Assembly (NCBI GenBank): GCA_037974965.1
Contig: JBBPFI010000002.1
Location: 1,860,001 to 1,924,000, forward strand
DNA: 64,000 nt
From: Dacryopinax spathularia
Lineage: Eukaryota > Basidiomycota > Dacrymycetes > Dacrymycetales > Dacrymycetaceae
Direction of reading: 5' to 3'
The translations under genes were made by a program, and so were the position numbers. The stretch's first letter is position 1; each line of letters begins with the position of its first letter. Positions 17,614 through 28,784 of this stretch are shown here, piece after piece. The notes beneath the pieces were generated by a model that was not told the DNA's origin, searched no databases, and was given only the letters and a program-made list of their open reading frames with translations.

Positions 17614-20600
17614 ATGATTGACATTGGCAGCGGACCTGCTTTCTTCCCCCTTGGACCCGCCGCGCCTGCCCCGCAATATTCGCACCCCAACTTCGCACAC
17701 GCGTACGGGTACGCGCACGAGCAAGGCGATCGATACGGTGATCGTCGTGGTCAGCAGCACGCTGCGGCGTACACGTACTTTCCCGAAGTGTCAGCGTCGT
17801 TGGTGGGCGTGAAGATGGCGGAAGAAGAAGTTGGAGCTGGCGACGCGCCCGGGATGATGATACCCCTTCCAATCCCGTCGTCGCAACAACAACCCCAAGC
17901 CCTGGCAGCTGTCACAATCAACGGCGAGTTGCCGCCGGGATTGCAGGACGGATCAGCGGTTGCGCTCGCGGTGAATGTTGCCCGATGGGATGGTACCCAC
18001 CAGGGTCAAGGGTACGAATTCGCAGGAGGAGGGGAAGGTCGACGCTGTGATTCCTCGGTCCCCACAACTTGGCATTCCCATCCGCCCACGCCGAGCGCGC
18101 AGGGTCCTCCCGCTCCTTCTGTTACGGCCTCCAACGGCTTCGCATATTCGCACGCACACACGGCACCGACGGTCTCTCATTCCCATTCAAAACGACCATC
18201 CCCAACTGGTCAACACTTCTCCACCGACGGGGTTAGGAACCATATCAACCATATCCACCAACAGGCAAACTCGGATTACTCTAACAACTCTGGCGACTCT
18301 ACCTCAGCTGGTTCCACCTCTCCGCCCATGGGCACCTTCGTCGCTCACGACTACCCATCCTACCAGTTCATGACCGACAACACCTGGTCATCTTCACCCC
18401 TCTTCAACCCATCAGGAGCACCGATATCAGCTCCGGCACCCTTCGCGGACATCGATTCCCTCACAGCATCAATGTCGACCCCGGGCCATTCCCCACACTC
18501 GTCTTCCGCCGCATACCATCAGCCGGCGGCAGGTCAGGCGCCACAGGGCTCCTCCGAATGGCCCTATCTGCCCTCCTCCTCCCCGTCGACTGTAGCGACC
18601 GACTCGTCCCGTATCCGTCCGAGTCATTCTAGTACTTCTTCACCCCCTTCGGCATCGGTAGGGTCGGGCTCCCGATCGGGCCAATCGGTCTCTCCCACCG
18701 CACCGACTGGACAGTTCCCTCCGACTTCTTCCTCTGGCCCTGAGTCGGCAGAAGACCCAGCCCACCCGAGGATCCCTATCGCCTGTTCGACATGCCGGAA
18801 GAGGAAGACGAAATGCGATGGTACACGACCGCAGTGCGCCAACTGCCGAAGAAGGGGCGACGAGTGTGAGTACGAGCTAGTCCCGAAACGGAGAGGACCG
18901 GACAGGAAACCGGGGACGAGGGTGAGGTCGGTGTTTAGTAAGAGGCTGGCTATGGAACGGGGGTGGATTCCACCTGTGGTAGAGAAGAAACGGAGAAGGA
19001 GGGAGGATGCCAAAGCTGCTGTTGAGAGGCAGGCTGTTCGCTTGTCGGTATTCGGGGATGGCGGTGGGGATCCGAAAGAGGAGAGACCGGTTATCAAGAT
19101 GGAGGTATGCGGACCGCTGCCCTATCTCATCGTAGCTAGTGCCTAACAGTCCCGTCAGTGGGATCCATCGGCGGAGCTGTTCCCCTTGTCCGCGGAACCG
19201 CCTATGCGGCCCGTCAAGGCCGAGCCTACGCAGCTGCAGATCACACCCCAATCGGCGTACATCAGCGAGCTGTCCGACTTCTCCGACGACGGCTGGACTC
19301 AGCTGCAGATAGATGAGGAGGGCGAGGCCGGGCTGGTACGGCAGCCAAGTGTGGACTTTGCTAGAAAGACGTGGTGGGACAATCTGCTGGACATGTATAC
19401 TGGTAGCAGAGAGACATCGTACGCAGTCTTTTAGACTTTTCTTTTCTATGATAATCCACCGTGTGCTAATATCCGACCCTTTTTTTGGCGCAGGTACAAA
19501 CAAATCCGGAACGACATCGCCTACGTCTTCTCACTCTCGCCGTACTTTATCTCATTCATCAACGTCCCCCTGTTCTGGCAGACGTTCCACTCCCCTCAAA
19601 AGCGAGACTCCTTCCAGCCATCCCTCATCCTCTCCTTCCTCGCCCTAGCGACATTCATGCGCTCCTCCGAAGTCGGCATGGGCCTCCCGGGCCGCCAACG
19701 AGCACTCCAAATAGCAGAGATCGCTCGTGCGTACTACCAATCCTCGATCGACTCCGGCTGGATCGGACCCGGTCTCGCACAAGCAGCATTCATGCTCACG
19801 CTATTCGAGATGTGCCCCCACCCGCAATACAGCTCCCAGCGGCTCGCATCGAGCTTCTGGACACTGGACGGTATGCTCGCTGCCTTGGGGTTGCCAGGGA
19901 TGGACGCACACGATGACGACGCAGCCATCTTCGCTCCCGGATTCGTGCCGAGTCTCTCGCAGCACGCGCACGGCCTTTCGCATACTCCCCCAGCACCGAG
20001 GATCTCCATCAGCGGGCACGATCCCAAAGTACCAGAATGTTCCTGCCCCAAGTTCTCGCTAATCGCTTCGTCCGACTCGGCGCAGCGCGTCACCCCACTC
20101 TGGGCAGAAACGCCCGCCTGGGATCCAGACTGGTCCGAAGCCGAAACAAAAAAGGAAGAATGCCGCCGGCTCGTCTGGAACTCTTTGAACCTTATGTCCG
20201 GTCATACGAGCATGACACTAGCCGCGGGACAAGGAGCGGCGGATTACCAGTGCACGCGTCCGGAGAACTTTGCGCTGCTCTTCCCGGGAGAGACGTTACT
20301 GAGGTCGGAGAGGTGGAGAGGGTTGTTTGGGGGACAGCATCCGAGGGACTCGATATGGGGTGTGTATGGGCGGTTGGCGCTGCTGTACGGTGCTTGTTGG
20401 CGCTACTTCAGCCCACACAGCAGTGCTTCGTCGTCGAGGCCGCTCAGTGCCGGCGGCGGCGGCTCGGCCATGGCGCATGCGACGTACCCGCCTGTCCCGG
20501 ATTGGCTTATGCAGCCTCCTAGGACGGAGAGCGACAAAGCGGAGTTTGCGTACCGGGCGTATGTGGAGACCCTAGAGCTGGAGGAGATTTTGAACCAGCA

Positions 20601-21183
20601 CGCTTGTGCGGGGGAGAGGAGCACGCTTTTCCAAGGGAGGGAGTTCTTGTTCAAGATAAGGGTCATCATCAGCCAGGATTACACGAAGCATTTCCCTTTC
20701 CCCGAGACGTACGTCTTCCTTCCTTGCCTTGTTCAGAAAAGAGAAGATGCTGATGGATGAAATAGTGGCATCGACCTCACCTTCCATAAACGCAAAGCCG
20801 AGCAATGGCTCACGCATCAGATGAACCTCGCCCAGCGCCTCATGGGCGGCCTGAACGCCGTAACAGGCATGAACGCGAACGACCTCCGTCTCCGGCCCTT
20901 CCTTCTGTGGTACTTCACCCTTCAAAGTCAACGCTGCCTCCAGTTCCACACCATCGATCCCTCCCTTACCGTCGCCCTCGACGTCGCGGACGCATGGATG
21001 ATGCCGGTGGACTATTTGGTTCAAATCTGGCCATGTGCGAATATGGAGCCGTACTTTGACGATCTGCGGCAGAAGATTCTTGAAGCTCGCTTGGCCGCGG
21101 GCATGACCCCATTCCTCCCAAGGGGAAAGCCGATGGAGTTTGTCAATCCTATGCTGTCCGCCTCGGCTGTTGTCGTCGAGTAA
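17614..21183 (+). CDS. Zn2Cys6 fungal-type transcription factor
   Basis: Exons 17614-19104, 19159-19418, 19494-20708 and 20766-21183 keep frame across GT-AG introns and give 1127 aa. The first 385 residues are low-complexity, rich in Ser, Pro and His, and likely disordered. The zinc cluster begins at C391: CSTCRKRKTKCDG, then CANCRRRGDEC, the standard six-cysteine spacing (2-6-6-2-6). A basic linker (KRRGPDRKPGTRVRS) follows. The C-terminal 600 residues, with FSLSPYFISFINVPLFWQTF, ARAYYQSSIDSGW and a QRLMGGLNAVTG segment, look like the fungal-specific transcription factor (middle homology) region. It should act in the nucleus as a DNA-binding regulator; target genes cannot be inferred. It is the only intact gene in the spacer of the large inverted repeat. 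Confidence 0.9.
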
Positions 21184-21531
21184 ACACTTCAAAACACGCA
21201 TTCATCTCCGTCATCGTCCTCTGTTTCACTGGCTTCTGGTTTTGTTGCATTTGCTTCCTTACATCGCTTGTACAGTATCTGGACGCTGCATAACCTGCTG
21301 TGGATGCGCACACACGGCCATGGTTTCTTTCCTTCATGACTGTCTATCTCTATCACTACTTTATGTCTACTTCAAATGTCCTGGTCGGTCTCTGTAACAA
21401 TGAATTTGTATGTAACAACGTCCTGGTCTTGGTATGGACATTTCTGGGCACTCCTTGCTTCCCTGTCTTTTTCAGTCTCATCTCCTACAAGGCACGGCCG
21501 CCATCCACACACCGATGATGCGATACTTCAG
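21184..21531. other. 3' region of the Zn2Cys6 gene
   Basis: This is the stretch from the stop codon to the inner edge of the right inverted-repeat arm. It is T-rich and compatible with a 3' UTR. No other feature is seen. Confidence 0.4.
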
Positions 21532-24085
21532 TCACTTTCGTCCTGTTCTTGCCGTTCCTGTCGCTGTGGCCGATTGCGCGAAGGAGGGGAGAAGGTAGAT
21601 GCATGCCGTACGAGGCAACGATAGGGCTCATCTGCCTCTTCCCTGGAAAAAGAATCCAAAGAATCCCTCTTTCTCCTTATCTCCTCTCGCATTCTCCTTG
21701 ACATCTTGGTGAAATTTGCGACATTGTTCGACCACACAACACGCATGCAAAGCGTCATGCGCAGGCCCGTTAGCTCAAAATGGCTCCTAGCCGCGCACCC
21801 GTCGTCCTCTCGCAACCACCCAAATATACCTCGGCATACCCGGGTTCGATCACCCTACCACATCTGCCGTATCTCTCCCTGGGTAGGAGTTTTCAGGCAC
21901 TCCTCGCGGGTCTCACGGTCCCGGTACACCGCAGCACGAGCGGCGACGTGCAATAAGAAACCTGACTCGCCGGAGGTTCAACTTCTCCGTACTGTTTACG
22001 CCGTCTAGCCGTCAAAAAATGACAATATCCTCATTAACGATCCGAGGCGGATTACGCAGCAGCAGCAGCGGCATAGATACCCCAAGGATTATCCGTGCCT
22101 ATGCATAGGCAGTGGCCAAAACGAGCGGTGGGTCGAGCCCCGAGCCAAGTAACCGGTTGGTCGGTGGCGGTCGGAAAATAACGCCCCCATCAGACGCACC
22201 GCGTTATGACGCTTTTCGTCGGCTAACTTCTCGGCCATAAGGGCTCCCCCCATCGCCGAGAGACCCTGAGTGTTATATCCGATTTTGGGGCTCGTTATCG
22301 CCGCTTTCGCCCCGTGCCTGCGCGGCGCGCAAAGGCTTCCCGTCGCGAAGGGCCCTTGCCCCGGCAACCACCCGACACTTCAGTTACGGCGCGTCCTCCT
22401 CGGAAGACTTTGGCTTGAACTCGCCCTGCGGGGACGCTCAGATCGCTGGGTCCGGAAATAAAGGATGGCCTGAGGCCCGGTATGCCGGCAACCATGGACA
22501 TGGACATCCGGTTTGCCCGCTATCAGCAGGCCTAACTTGCCAACTAGACCAAGGCATGACGTTTTCGTGGCGTTCTCTCGCTTGCTTGCAATTGTTCTCT
22601 TGGTCTACATATGGTCTCAGGAGGCACTTTGAACGGGTCATGCCAACGCGGGCCATAGACAAGTATAGAACATGCTGCATCTTCTGCACTCCAAGTCCTT
22701 CTCCGTGCTGTGCGCAGTTCCCACCCGCTACATGCCGCGCCATGGCTAGCTTCTCGCCCGAACTGGATTCTTACTGCTGCCTCTCAGAAAGCGGGTCAAC
22801 CCATCCTGACGGAAAAGTGCCACAAAAGACTAGGAGGAACTTCGGATCCGCAGGCCGCGGCGGGGCGGTCACGGCTCCGAGCGGTAGCGCCCTTTTCGAG
22901 CAGGATGAGACACGTTGACCGTTGCCCGCGCGGGACCGCCGCTCGTTCACATGCTCGCTGGCTCTATATGGAGAACCTCCTACACGACGGTAGCGGGCAA
23001 AAATTGGACGCTTTATCTATCTATAGCTGGCGACTTTCCGGTTCTGAACGTCATCAAGCACGCCAGATGGGCGGATAGCGGCATCCGGTTGACTCAGGGC
23101 ATATCGAAGAACCTGAACGCGGATCGCCGGCCGTCCGACAGAAAAGAAGCTTTCCTAAAAGAGTGGATTTCCTGGTGGCGCGCTCAATCATGTATGAAAA
23201 TACGGCTTCAGGGCCGTGAGCTTCCGTACATGGACCGGATCTGCGCTAGGAACCCGATGAGCTTGCCTCCTTTCTCGGTGCGCACCTGCCCTCCTCTGGC
23301 TGCTTTAGGTCACATCAGTCCAGCAGTTGGGGTAAAGTTCTGAAAAGAGATGGCAGCAGCTAACCAGCCACCCCACGGACAGCCCCACGCCTCGTCCTTC
23401 TGCCTCACTCGTCGGTACCGACTTCTCCGCCTCACCCCCCTTCCCTGGCGTTCTGCCCTCCTCGCCCGCGTCATACGACCACCCCTCTCCGAAAGTCGCC
23501 ACACGTGTGCCGTCCTCGGCCGGACCGAATTCGGCACCGTTCCCTGCGGTCGGCAAACCCTCTTAAGCGCACAGCCCGCCTCTTCCCTTCCTCCCCTCAC
23601 CCTGAAGGCAGTACCCAATCCCTTTTTCCGGTCACGAACATGCACAAAACACCTCACCCTCTCCGATCTCGAGCGGTTCCTGACTTCTGATACTTCTCAC
23701 CTTCTGATAACCTCAAATTCGGGACCTGCCGAGCGAATGGACAAGCCGAAAGCGGGAGACCAGCCGTTCGAGCCACAGACGTTCTCCACTCGCTCGGCAC
23801 GAGTTCGCCCTCTGTCACGTCGTGACCATTATCTTCTGCTTATCGCTGCTGCTCAAGTAGCCCGCGCTAGGAAAGGCGATGCTGCTGCGCTTCTGGCTAT
23901 ACAGGGGCTCCCGGTTCGGCGTTTCTTTTTGTCGCTGCTTTCCCAGGCGACTAAGTACCGGGCGTAGCTTCTCTTCGGCAGACTGGTAGCGCGCTGCGCA
24001 CAGTAACGCACGATAACCTGGAGCTCGGAGAAAGCGAAACGGCCAGAACTCTCAGAAACTATAGTCGCTATTCATCGTCGGTTCT

Positions 24086-24094
24086 CACGCTCAG
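24086..24094. repeat. MULE target-site duplication, left copy
   Basis: CACGCTCAG here is identical to 25983-25991. Nine-base duplications are the hallmark of Mutator-like transposition. Confidence 0.93.
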
Positions 24095-25982
24095 TGACTT
24101 ATCATCCAGAATACCCTCAGGGATCTGCCTATATTCCTGAATACCCCGCCTTCCCAAAAATCTTAAATGCCCCCCCCAGGGATGTTTACAGAACGCGTCA
24201 GAATACCTCCGAAGACGCGACATGCACCCCTCTCCCTCAACCATCATGACCCAAGTACTCCGAGGGCAGAGATTTTCCTCTCTCGCCGATGCTGTCATTG
24301 CTTTAATTGACCATTCCAAGAACCAAGGGGCTTCACATCGAGTCGAAGATAAGACACCTCAGCTGTTAGTTGTGAAGTGTAATGTGGAGAGCTGTGCGTT
24401 CCGGGCACGAGTTGCTGGTCAAGAAGGGGAGTTCACTGTACGCCGTATCATTCCAACACATACCTGTCAAGTTTTTGCTCCCAAGTCTCGAGCAGCAACA
24501 AGTCGAGTCGCCTATCTTATTCCAGTCATCAAGAAAGCTCTCAATGTCACTCCGGATGTGACTGTTTCGATGATACTTGCGGCATTACGACGTGAAAGCA
24601 TATCTGTCACAAAGCAGCAAGCATACCGAGCAAAAAAGAAGATCCTTGGTGATACGGTCAAACAGCAAATTGAGGAATTCCAGAAGTTGCCTGCATATGC
24701 AAGTCTCCTTCGAGCGCGTGATCCTGGAGCAACCATTCAGCTTACCTTTGGTCCAAACAACACATTCCGCTCGCTTTTCATCTGCCCTTCAGCAGCGAAG
24801 AACGCATGGCGGTCAGTCCGACGCTATGTGGCTGTTGATGGTGCTTTTACCAAGACTGCCTTCAACTATGTCCTTCTTCTTGCTGTCACGTACGATGCAG
24901 AAGATAAGCTCGTCATGCTCGCTTGGGCCCTTGCACCAAAGGAAGATACCGAGACGTGGTCAAATTTCTTTCGATGGCTTCGAGAATCGCTTCCTGGATT
25001 CGACTCCCCAGCAACTGTCCTTATCTCGGATCGGCAAAAAGGCCTCCTGAAGGCAATTGAAGAAGAACTTCCGCTTATCGATGATTCCTATTGTGCACGA
25101 CACCTCTGTGCAAATGTTGTCGACAAGTTTGGACCTGTTATTGAAGGCTACTTCTGGGCTCTCGTTAATGCCCAGACCGAGAAGGAGTTTCGGGAAGGGA
25201 TGGATCGCATCGGCACGGAAATTGGAGAGGAAGCAGTTCGGTATCTCAGCGACCTAAATCCGGCATCTTGGGCAAAATACGCTTTCAATGCACCCCGCTT
25301 CGAACGAGTCACATCAAATGCGGCTGAAGTCATGAATAGTGTCTTCGTTGCAGCCCGTGGCTTCCCGGTTCTACATTTCCTTGACGCAATCTGGAACCAT
25401 CAAATGGTGCGCTTTTGCGAGCTGTACGAAGCAGCAACACACCTTCCAGATGGTCTGGTTCCACATCGACAAAGACAGCTTGCTGAAGCATGTACAGCAG
25501 CCCGGCAGTATATGGTTCTATCCTCTCAGCGCACGTCAGCACTTGTTCGATCCAGTCTCGACCCAGATGGAGATCAACATGAAGTCACGCTTGACCCAGA
25601 ACTGTGCGAAGGATATTGCACCTGTCGGAAGTTTCAGCAAACACTATTCCCCTGCACTCATGCGATCGCACTCTGCCTGCGATGGGGCATGGATCCAGGT
25701 CTTTACATCGACAAGTCGTACCTCACAACAACCCTTCGGCAGACCTATAGCGTTCCTCACCCGCCAATCCGCCTTGTTGACCTGGAAGCACATGCAGAGG
25801 TGAATGCACCACCGCTCAAACGACAACGAGGTCGTCCAGTCACCAAACGTAGGGAAAGGGGAGTTAGACCGCCTAAAGCAACCAATTAGTCAGCTTGTAG
25901 GAGCAGTATTGTAGATTATCGCTCGAACAAGGGTACTCTGGAAATTTGACGCGTTCTTGGAGGGTATTCTAGAGGATAAGTC
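24095..25982. mobile_element. Complete Mutator-like element (MULE)
   Basis: The ends carry inverted repeats: GACTTATCATCCAGAATACC at 24096 and, on the reverse strand from 25982, GACTTATCCTCTAGAATACC, both followed by CTC. Perfect 9-bp duplications CACGCTCAG flank the element at 24086-24094 and 25983-25991. GAATACC recurs at about 24140 and 24211, inside the left end, as possible subterminal sites. The element encodes one intact transposase. The opposite arm of the inverted repeat retains the unoccupied site (CACGCTTAG, reverse strand near 13404), so insertion postdates the duplication. The perfect duplication suggests a young insertion. Confidence 0.93.
24222..25889 (+). CDS. MULE transposase (MuDR-like, SWIM zinc finger)
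   Basis: This is a single-exon 555-aa frame starting at ATG 24222; an in-frame Met nine codons on is an alternative start. Residues 1-90 form the N-terminal DNA-binding region, with a CNVESCAFRARV zinc-binding pattern. The catalytic DDE core shows VAVDGAF (D206), LISDRQKGL (D270) and TSNAAEVMNS (E369). A SWIM finger follows, CTCRKFQQTLFPCTH (C466, C468, C478, H480). The tail is basic (KRQRGRPVTKRRERG) and could be a nuclear signal with an AT-hook-like GRP. The protein would bind the terminal repeats and catalyse cut-and-paste movement. No stop or frameshift is seen, so the copy may be autonomous. Confidence 0.95.
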   Translation: MHPSPSTIMTQVLRGQRFSSLADAVIALIDHSKNQGASHRVEDKTPQLLVVKCNVESCAFRARVAGQEGEFTVRRIIPTHTCQVFAPKSRAATSRVAYLIPVIKKALNVTPDVTVSMILAALRRESISVTKQQAYRAKKKILGDTVKQQIEEFQKLPAYASLLRARDPGATIQLTFGPNNTFRSLFICPSAAKNAWRSVRRYVAVDGAFTKTAFNYVLLLAVTYDAEDKLVMLAWALAPKEDTETWSNFFRWLRESLPGFDSPATVLISDRQKGLLKAIEEELPLIDDSYCARHLCANVVDKFGPVIEGYFWALVNAQTEKEFREGMDRIGTEIGEEAVRYLSDLNPASWAKYAFNAPRFERVTSNAAEVMNSVFVAARGFPVLHFLDAIWNHQMVRFCELYEAATHLPDGLVPHRQRQLAEACTAARQYMVLSSQRTSALVRSSLDPDGDQHEVTLDPELCEGYCTCRKFQQTLFPCTHAIALCLRWGMDPGLYIDKSYLTTTLRQTYSVPHPPIRLVDLEAHAEVNAPPLKRQRGRPVTKRRERGVRPPKATN

Positions 25983-25991
25983 CACGCTCAG
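25983..25991. repeat. MULE target-site duplication, right copy
   Basis: CACGCTCAG, identical to 24086-24094. Confidence 0.93.
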
Positions 25992-26450
25992 TTTTCGGAC
26001 TATGCAAGAACAGGACAATGTTAGACTGCTTCTGGTACTCTCACCAAGAGGAGAGACCCGCTCTTCCGCCGAAGGACTCTACGCTGTCACACACGAGAAA
26101 GAAAAGCTGTAGCAGAGCGTCATCGACTATTGTGTGGCTCATAAGTGTGGCGCACAATACCTCGATCATTATGCTCGGCATCATCATGGCTGCATCGCTC
26201 TGGCTCACTTTTCGCCCGACCGTCACTGGAGAATGTCCTCGGATTTGGCATCCCCTGACCTCTCCTTTTGTTGTCCAGTCATTTCAAAGAAGAGAAGTTC
26301 TACAAGTGCGTCCGAAGACGATGTAAACTCTTTCTAAAACTGAGGATGCACCTCTAAGCATAGCACTCTGCTCGGAAGCTCTGTTCGGCCCTGGTCTAGT
26401 CACCCCGATCGAAGCCGCTGTGTGCAGTCATCAGTTTGAGTTCTCGCTTC

Positions 26451-27135
26451 AGGCAGGGTCTTTATTCAGAGAGGTGCACGAAATAGGCGGAACTGGGGTG
26501 ATGCAAGGGCTCACCGCCATAGTTTGACGATGGCGGCAAGTGCGTTCATGTCTCTTCTTCGGCTGTTTCTCCGCCGGCTGTCTCTTGTCTCTCACTCTCA
26601 CACTGCAGCCGAATAATGCCTTCGGACGGGTCAAGTACAGTAATACTCCCAGGGCACAAAATTGACGAGTGTACTGATTCTTTCTTCTACCCAGCTAGCA
26701 CCGAGGCTGTATGCCTTGCGAGTGAGCATGAGAGTGCGCTGTCCTCCTCCCTGTGCGCATTCCGAAGGGCCTCGCATATGATGCTGCCAGCATGAAAGGG
26801 GCTCTTCTAGTAACAATCGCGATGCGCTCCGTGTTGTTCGATTTCGACCGTCTGCGGCTCATAAGACATGGTAGTTTTCGCAGATGATGAGTCGATACTT
26901 CTTGATCAATATCCTGTTCTTCGATATTGTCGTTATCTGACACGGCGGAAGTCACCATCAGGGTACGCGACTGTTTTCATTACGCGACGCGTCTTTGATG
27001 AAAGATCCCTGACTTCCTAGAAGCGCACGGGGTTCCCATCACCCGCAGTCCGCTTTAGAAAGGCGGTTTCTGTCCGCTTTCCTTCCCCCACTTACCCTCT
27101 CCTTTCTTCTGCTTGATACCCCTCTGAGATACCTG
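26451..27135. other. Intergenic region before the uracil-DNA glycosylase gene
   Basis: No gene is supported. The last 150 bp, rich in pyrimidine (CTTTCCTTCCCCCAC), is likely promoter and 5' UTR of the following gene. Confidence 0.4.
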
Positions 27136-28632
27136 ATGTCTGCTACCGCTAGCGAGCTGAAAGAGAACCCACCTCCTTCTCCCGTTCTGGACGACTTTCT
27201 GGAGGACGACGCGCCTTCCAAACCGGCTTCCATATTAGACGGCGCAGTATACTTCGATGACCCCCTACCCTCTGTATCGCCCGCGATGCAAGCTTCCAAC
27301 GTCGTCAAAAGCGTCGCCAAAACGGCAGTGAACAAGCTTCAGGCTGTGGAGAAGAAAGCTGCTGCGAGCGCAGCAGGGGCGGACCTGAAGCGTCAGAGGA
27401 GCCTGGTGGACATGTTTGGCGGAGGGGGAAAACGGGCAAAGGTGGAAACTACCACGAGCAAGACCACTACGACCACCACGACAGTAGTGCAGAAGAGGAC
27501 GGTGGTGACCGGGAATGGGAAGACGTTGAACTCGATCCCCTTTTCGCTTAATGCGTACAAGGCGGAGTTGAGCCCGGAGGAGAGGGAGTATCTGGCGCTG
27601 GAATGTGAGACGATGGGTATGAGCTGGTACGCGAGCGTCATTTGTCGATGTTGTATTGTACTGATCGTGGGATAGGTTAAAGGTGTTGAAGGACGAGATT
27701 CGGAAGCCGTACTTTATCAAGCTCAAGAAGTTCCTCGCTTCGGAAGGCGTGAAGGGAGCAGACTCGAACTGCAAGAAAGTCTTTCCACAAGGTCCGCTAC
27801 AGTATCTGGCATAACTCATAGCACATTCTGATTTCTGGGTAGCGAAAGACATTTACTCTTGGTCGCGACATACTCCGCTAGGCAAGGTTCGGGTCGTCAT
27901 CATTGGCCAGGACCCGTACCACGGTATTGGCCAGGCGCATGGGCTCTGCTTCTCGGTCCAGCCAGGCGTGCAAACACCACCTTCGCTGCGTAACGTGCGT
28001 GCAGGCTATCTTCGCCCTGTATTATGCTGACAGCAGGACAGATCTATCAAGAAATCGCCTCCTCGTACCCCGACTTCACTCCCCCAAAACACGGCCACCT
28101 CATCTCCTGGGCCCGCTCCGGCGTCCTCCTCCTCAACACATCCCTCACCGTCCGAGCACACGAAGCCGGTTCGCATGCGAACAAAGGCTGGGAGACCTTT
28201 GTAGGAGAGGTGATCAAGGCTGTCGATATGTGGGGAGGGGCGAATATCGGCCAGGCGGGCGGGAAGGGACGGGGGGTCGTGTTTATGGCTTGGGGCGCTT
28301 GGGCGCAGAAGAGGGTTGCAGGGTTGGATAAGAAGAGACATTGTATTCTCACTTCTGCGGTAAGCTCCCCTGCACTCTGGATGGCCGAAGTTGGCTGACA
28401 ATAGGCGCAGCATCCGTCGCCCTTATCGGCACATCGCGGATTCTTTGGCAATGGTCACTTCCTAAAAGCGAACGAATGGTTGAGGGAGCGATATGGCCCA
28501 GAAGGCGAAGTTGACTGGTGCAACCTCTCCGTTGACGGCGAAAAGCCAAAAGATGACAGCTCTCCATCCGGGTCGCAGGAGACTGCGGTGAGGGAGGTCG
28601 TCAGCTCCCAGGAGGAGAGCGCAGAATCTTGA
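27136..28632 (+). CDS. UNG1: Uracil-DNA glycosylase, family 1
   Basis: Exons 27136-27626, 27676-27791, 27843-27994, 28042-28359 and 28411-28632 give 432 aa in frame. The enzyme removes uracil from DNA to start base-excision repair. Family signatures are present: [18 protein letters not shown] with the catalytic Asp, [18 protein letters not shown], and [13 protein letters not shown] for DNA intercalation and the catalytic His. The long N-terminal extension (about 150 residues) holds QRSLVDMF at residues 87-94. This resembles the PCNA-binding PIP box found near the start of nuclear UNG2. KRAK a few residues later could serve as a nuclear signal. The protein runs past the usual end with an acidic Ser-rich tail (QEESAES). 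No bipartite mitochondrial leader is obvious. Confidence 0.96.
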
Positions 28633-28784
28633 TTCTTACCAGCATTCTGTCTCGAATACCCCATTGTCGTGTTCATGGTCCATATGATAGACGATCATCT
28701 GTAATATAACTTACATTCTACCACTGCCGCTTTCCTACAAGCGTGTTTCCGCAAATACAGACCTGATCTAAACCAACAGCAGCC

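Larger units (their letters stand above)
21532..26450. repeat. Right arm of the large inverted repeat, split by a MULE
   Basis: This is the partner of 12950-16505 in opposite orientation. The homologous parts are 21532-24094 and 25992-about 26450, on either side of the Mutator-like element. Inner landmarks such as GTTGCCTCGTA and AGCAACTGCAAGAACA-like sequence align with the left arm out to about 16505. The outer part (GGCATCATCATGGCTGCATC) aligns with 13204-13230 on the reverse strand. Confidence 0.82.

Noticed and set aside
21740-21860. tRNA- or SINE-like A box (TAGCTCAAAATGG) and B box (GGGTTCGATCACC) in the right inverted-repeat arm, with a mirrored copy near 16190-16270
   Set aside because: The boxes lie about 65 bp apart, and neither D-arm nor T-arm pairs into a proper cloverleaf. 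A Pol III promoter in the repeat remains possible but is not supported.
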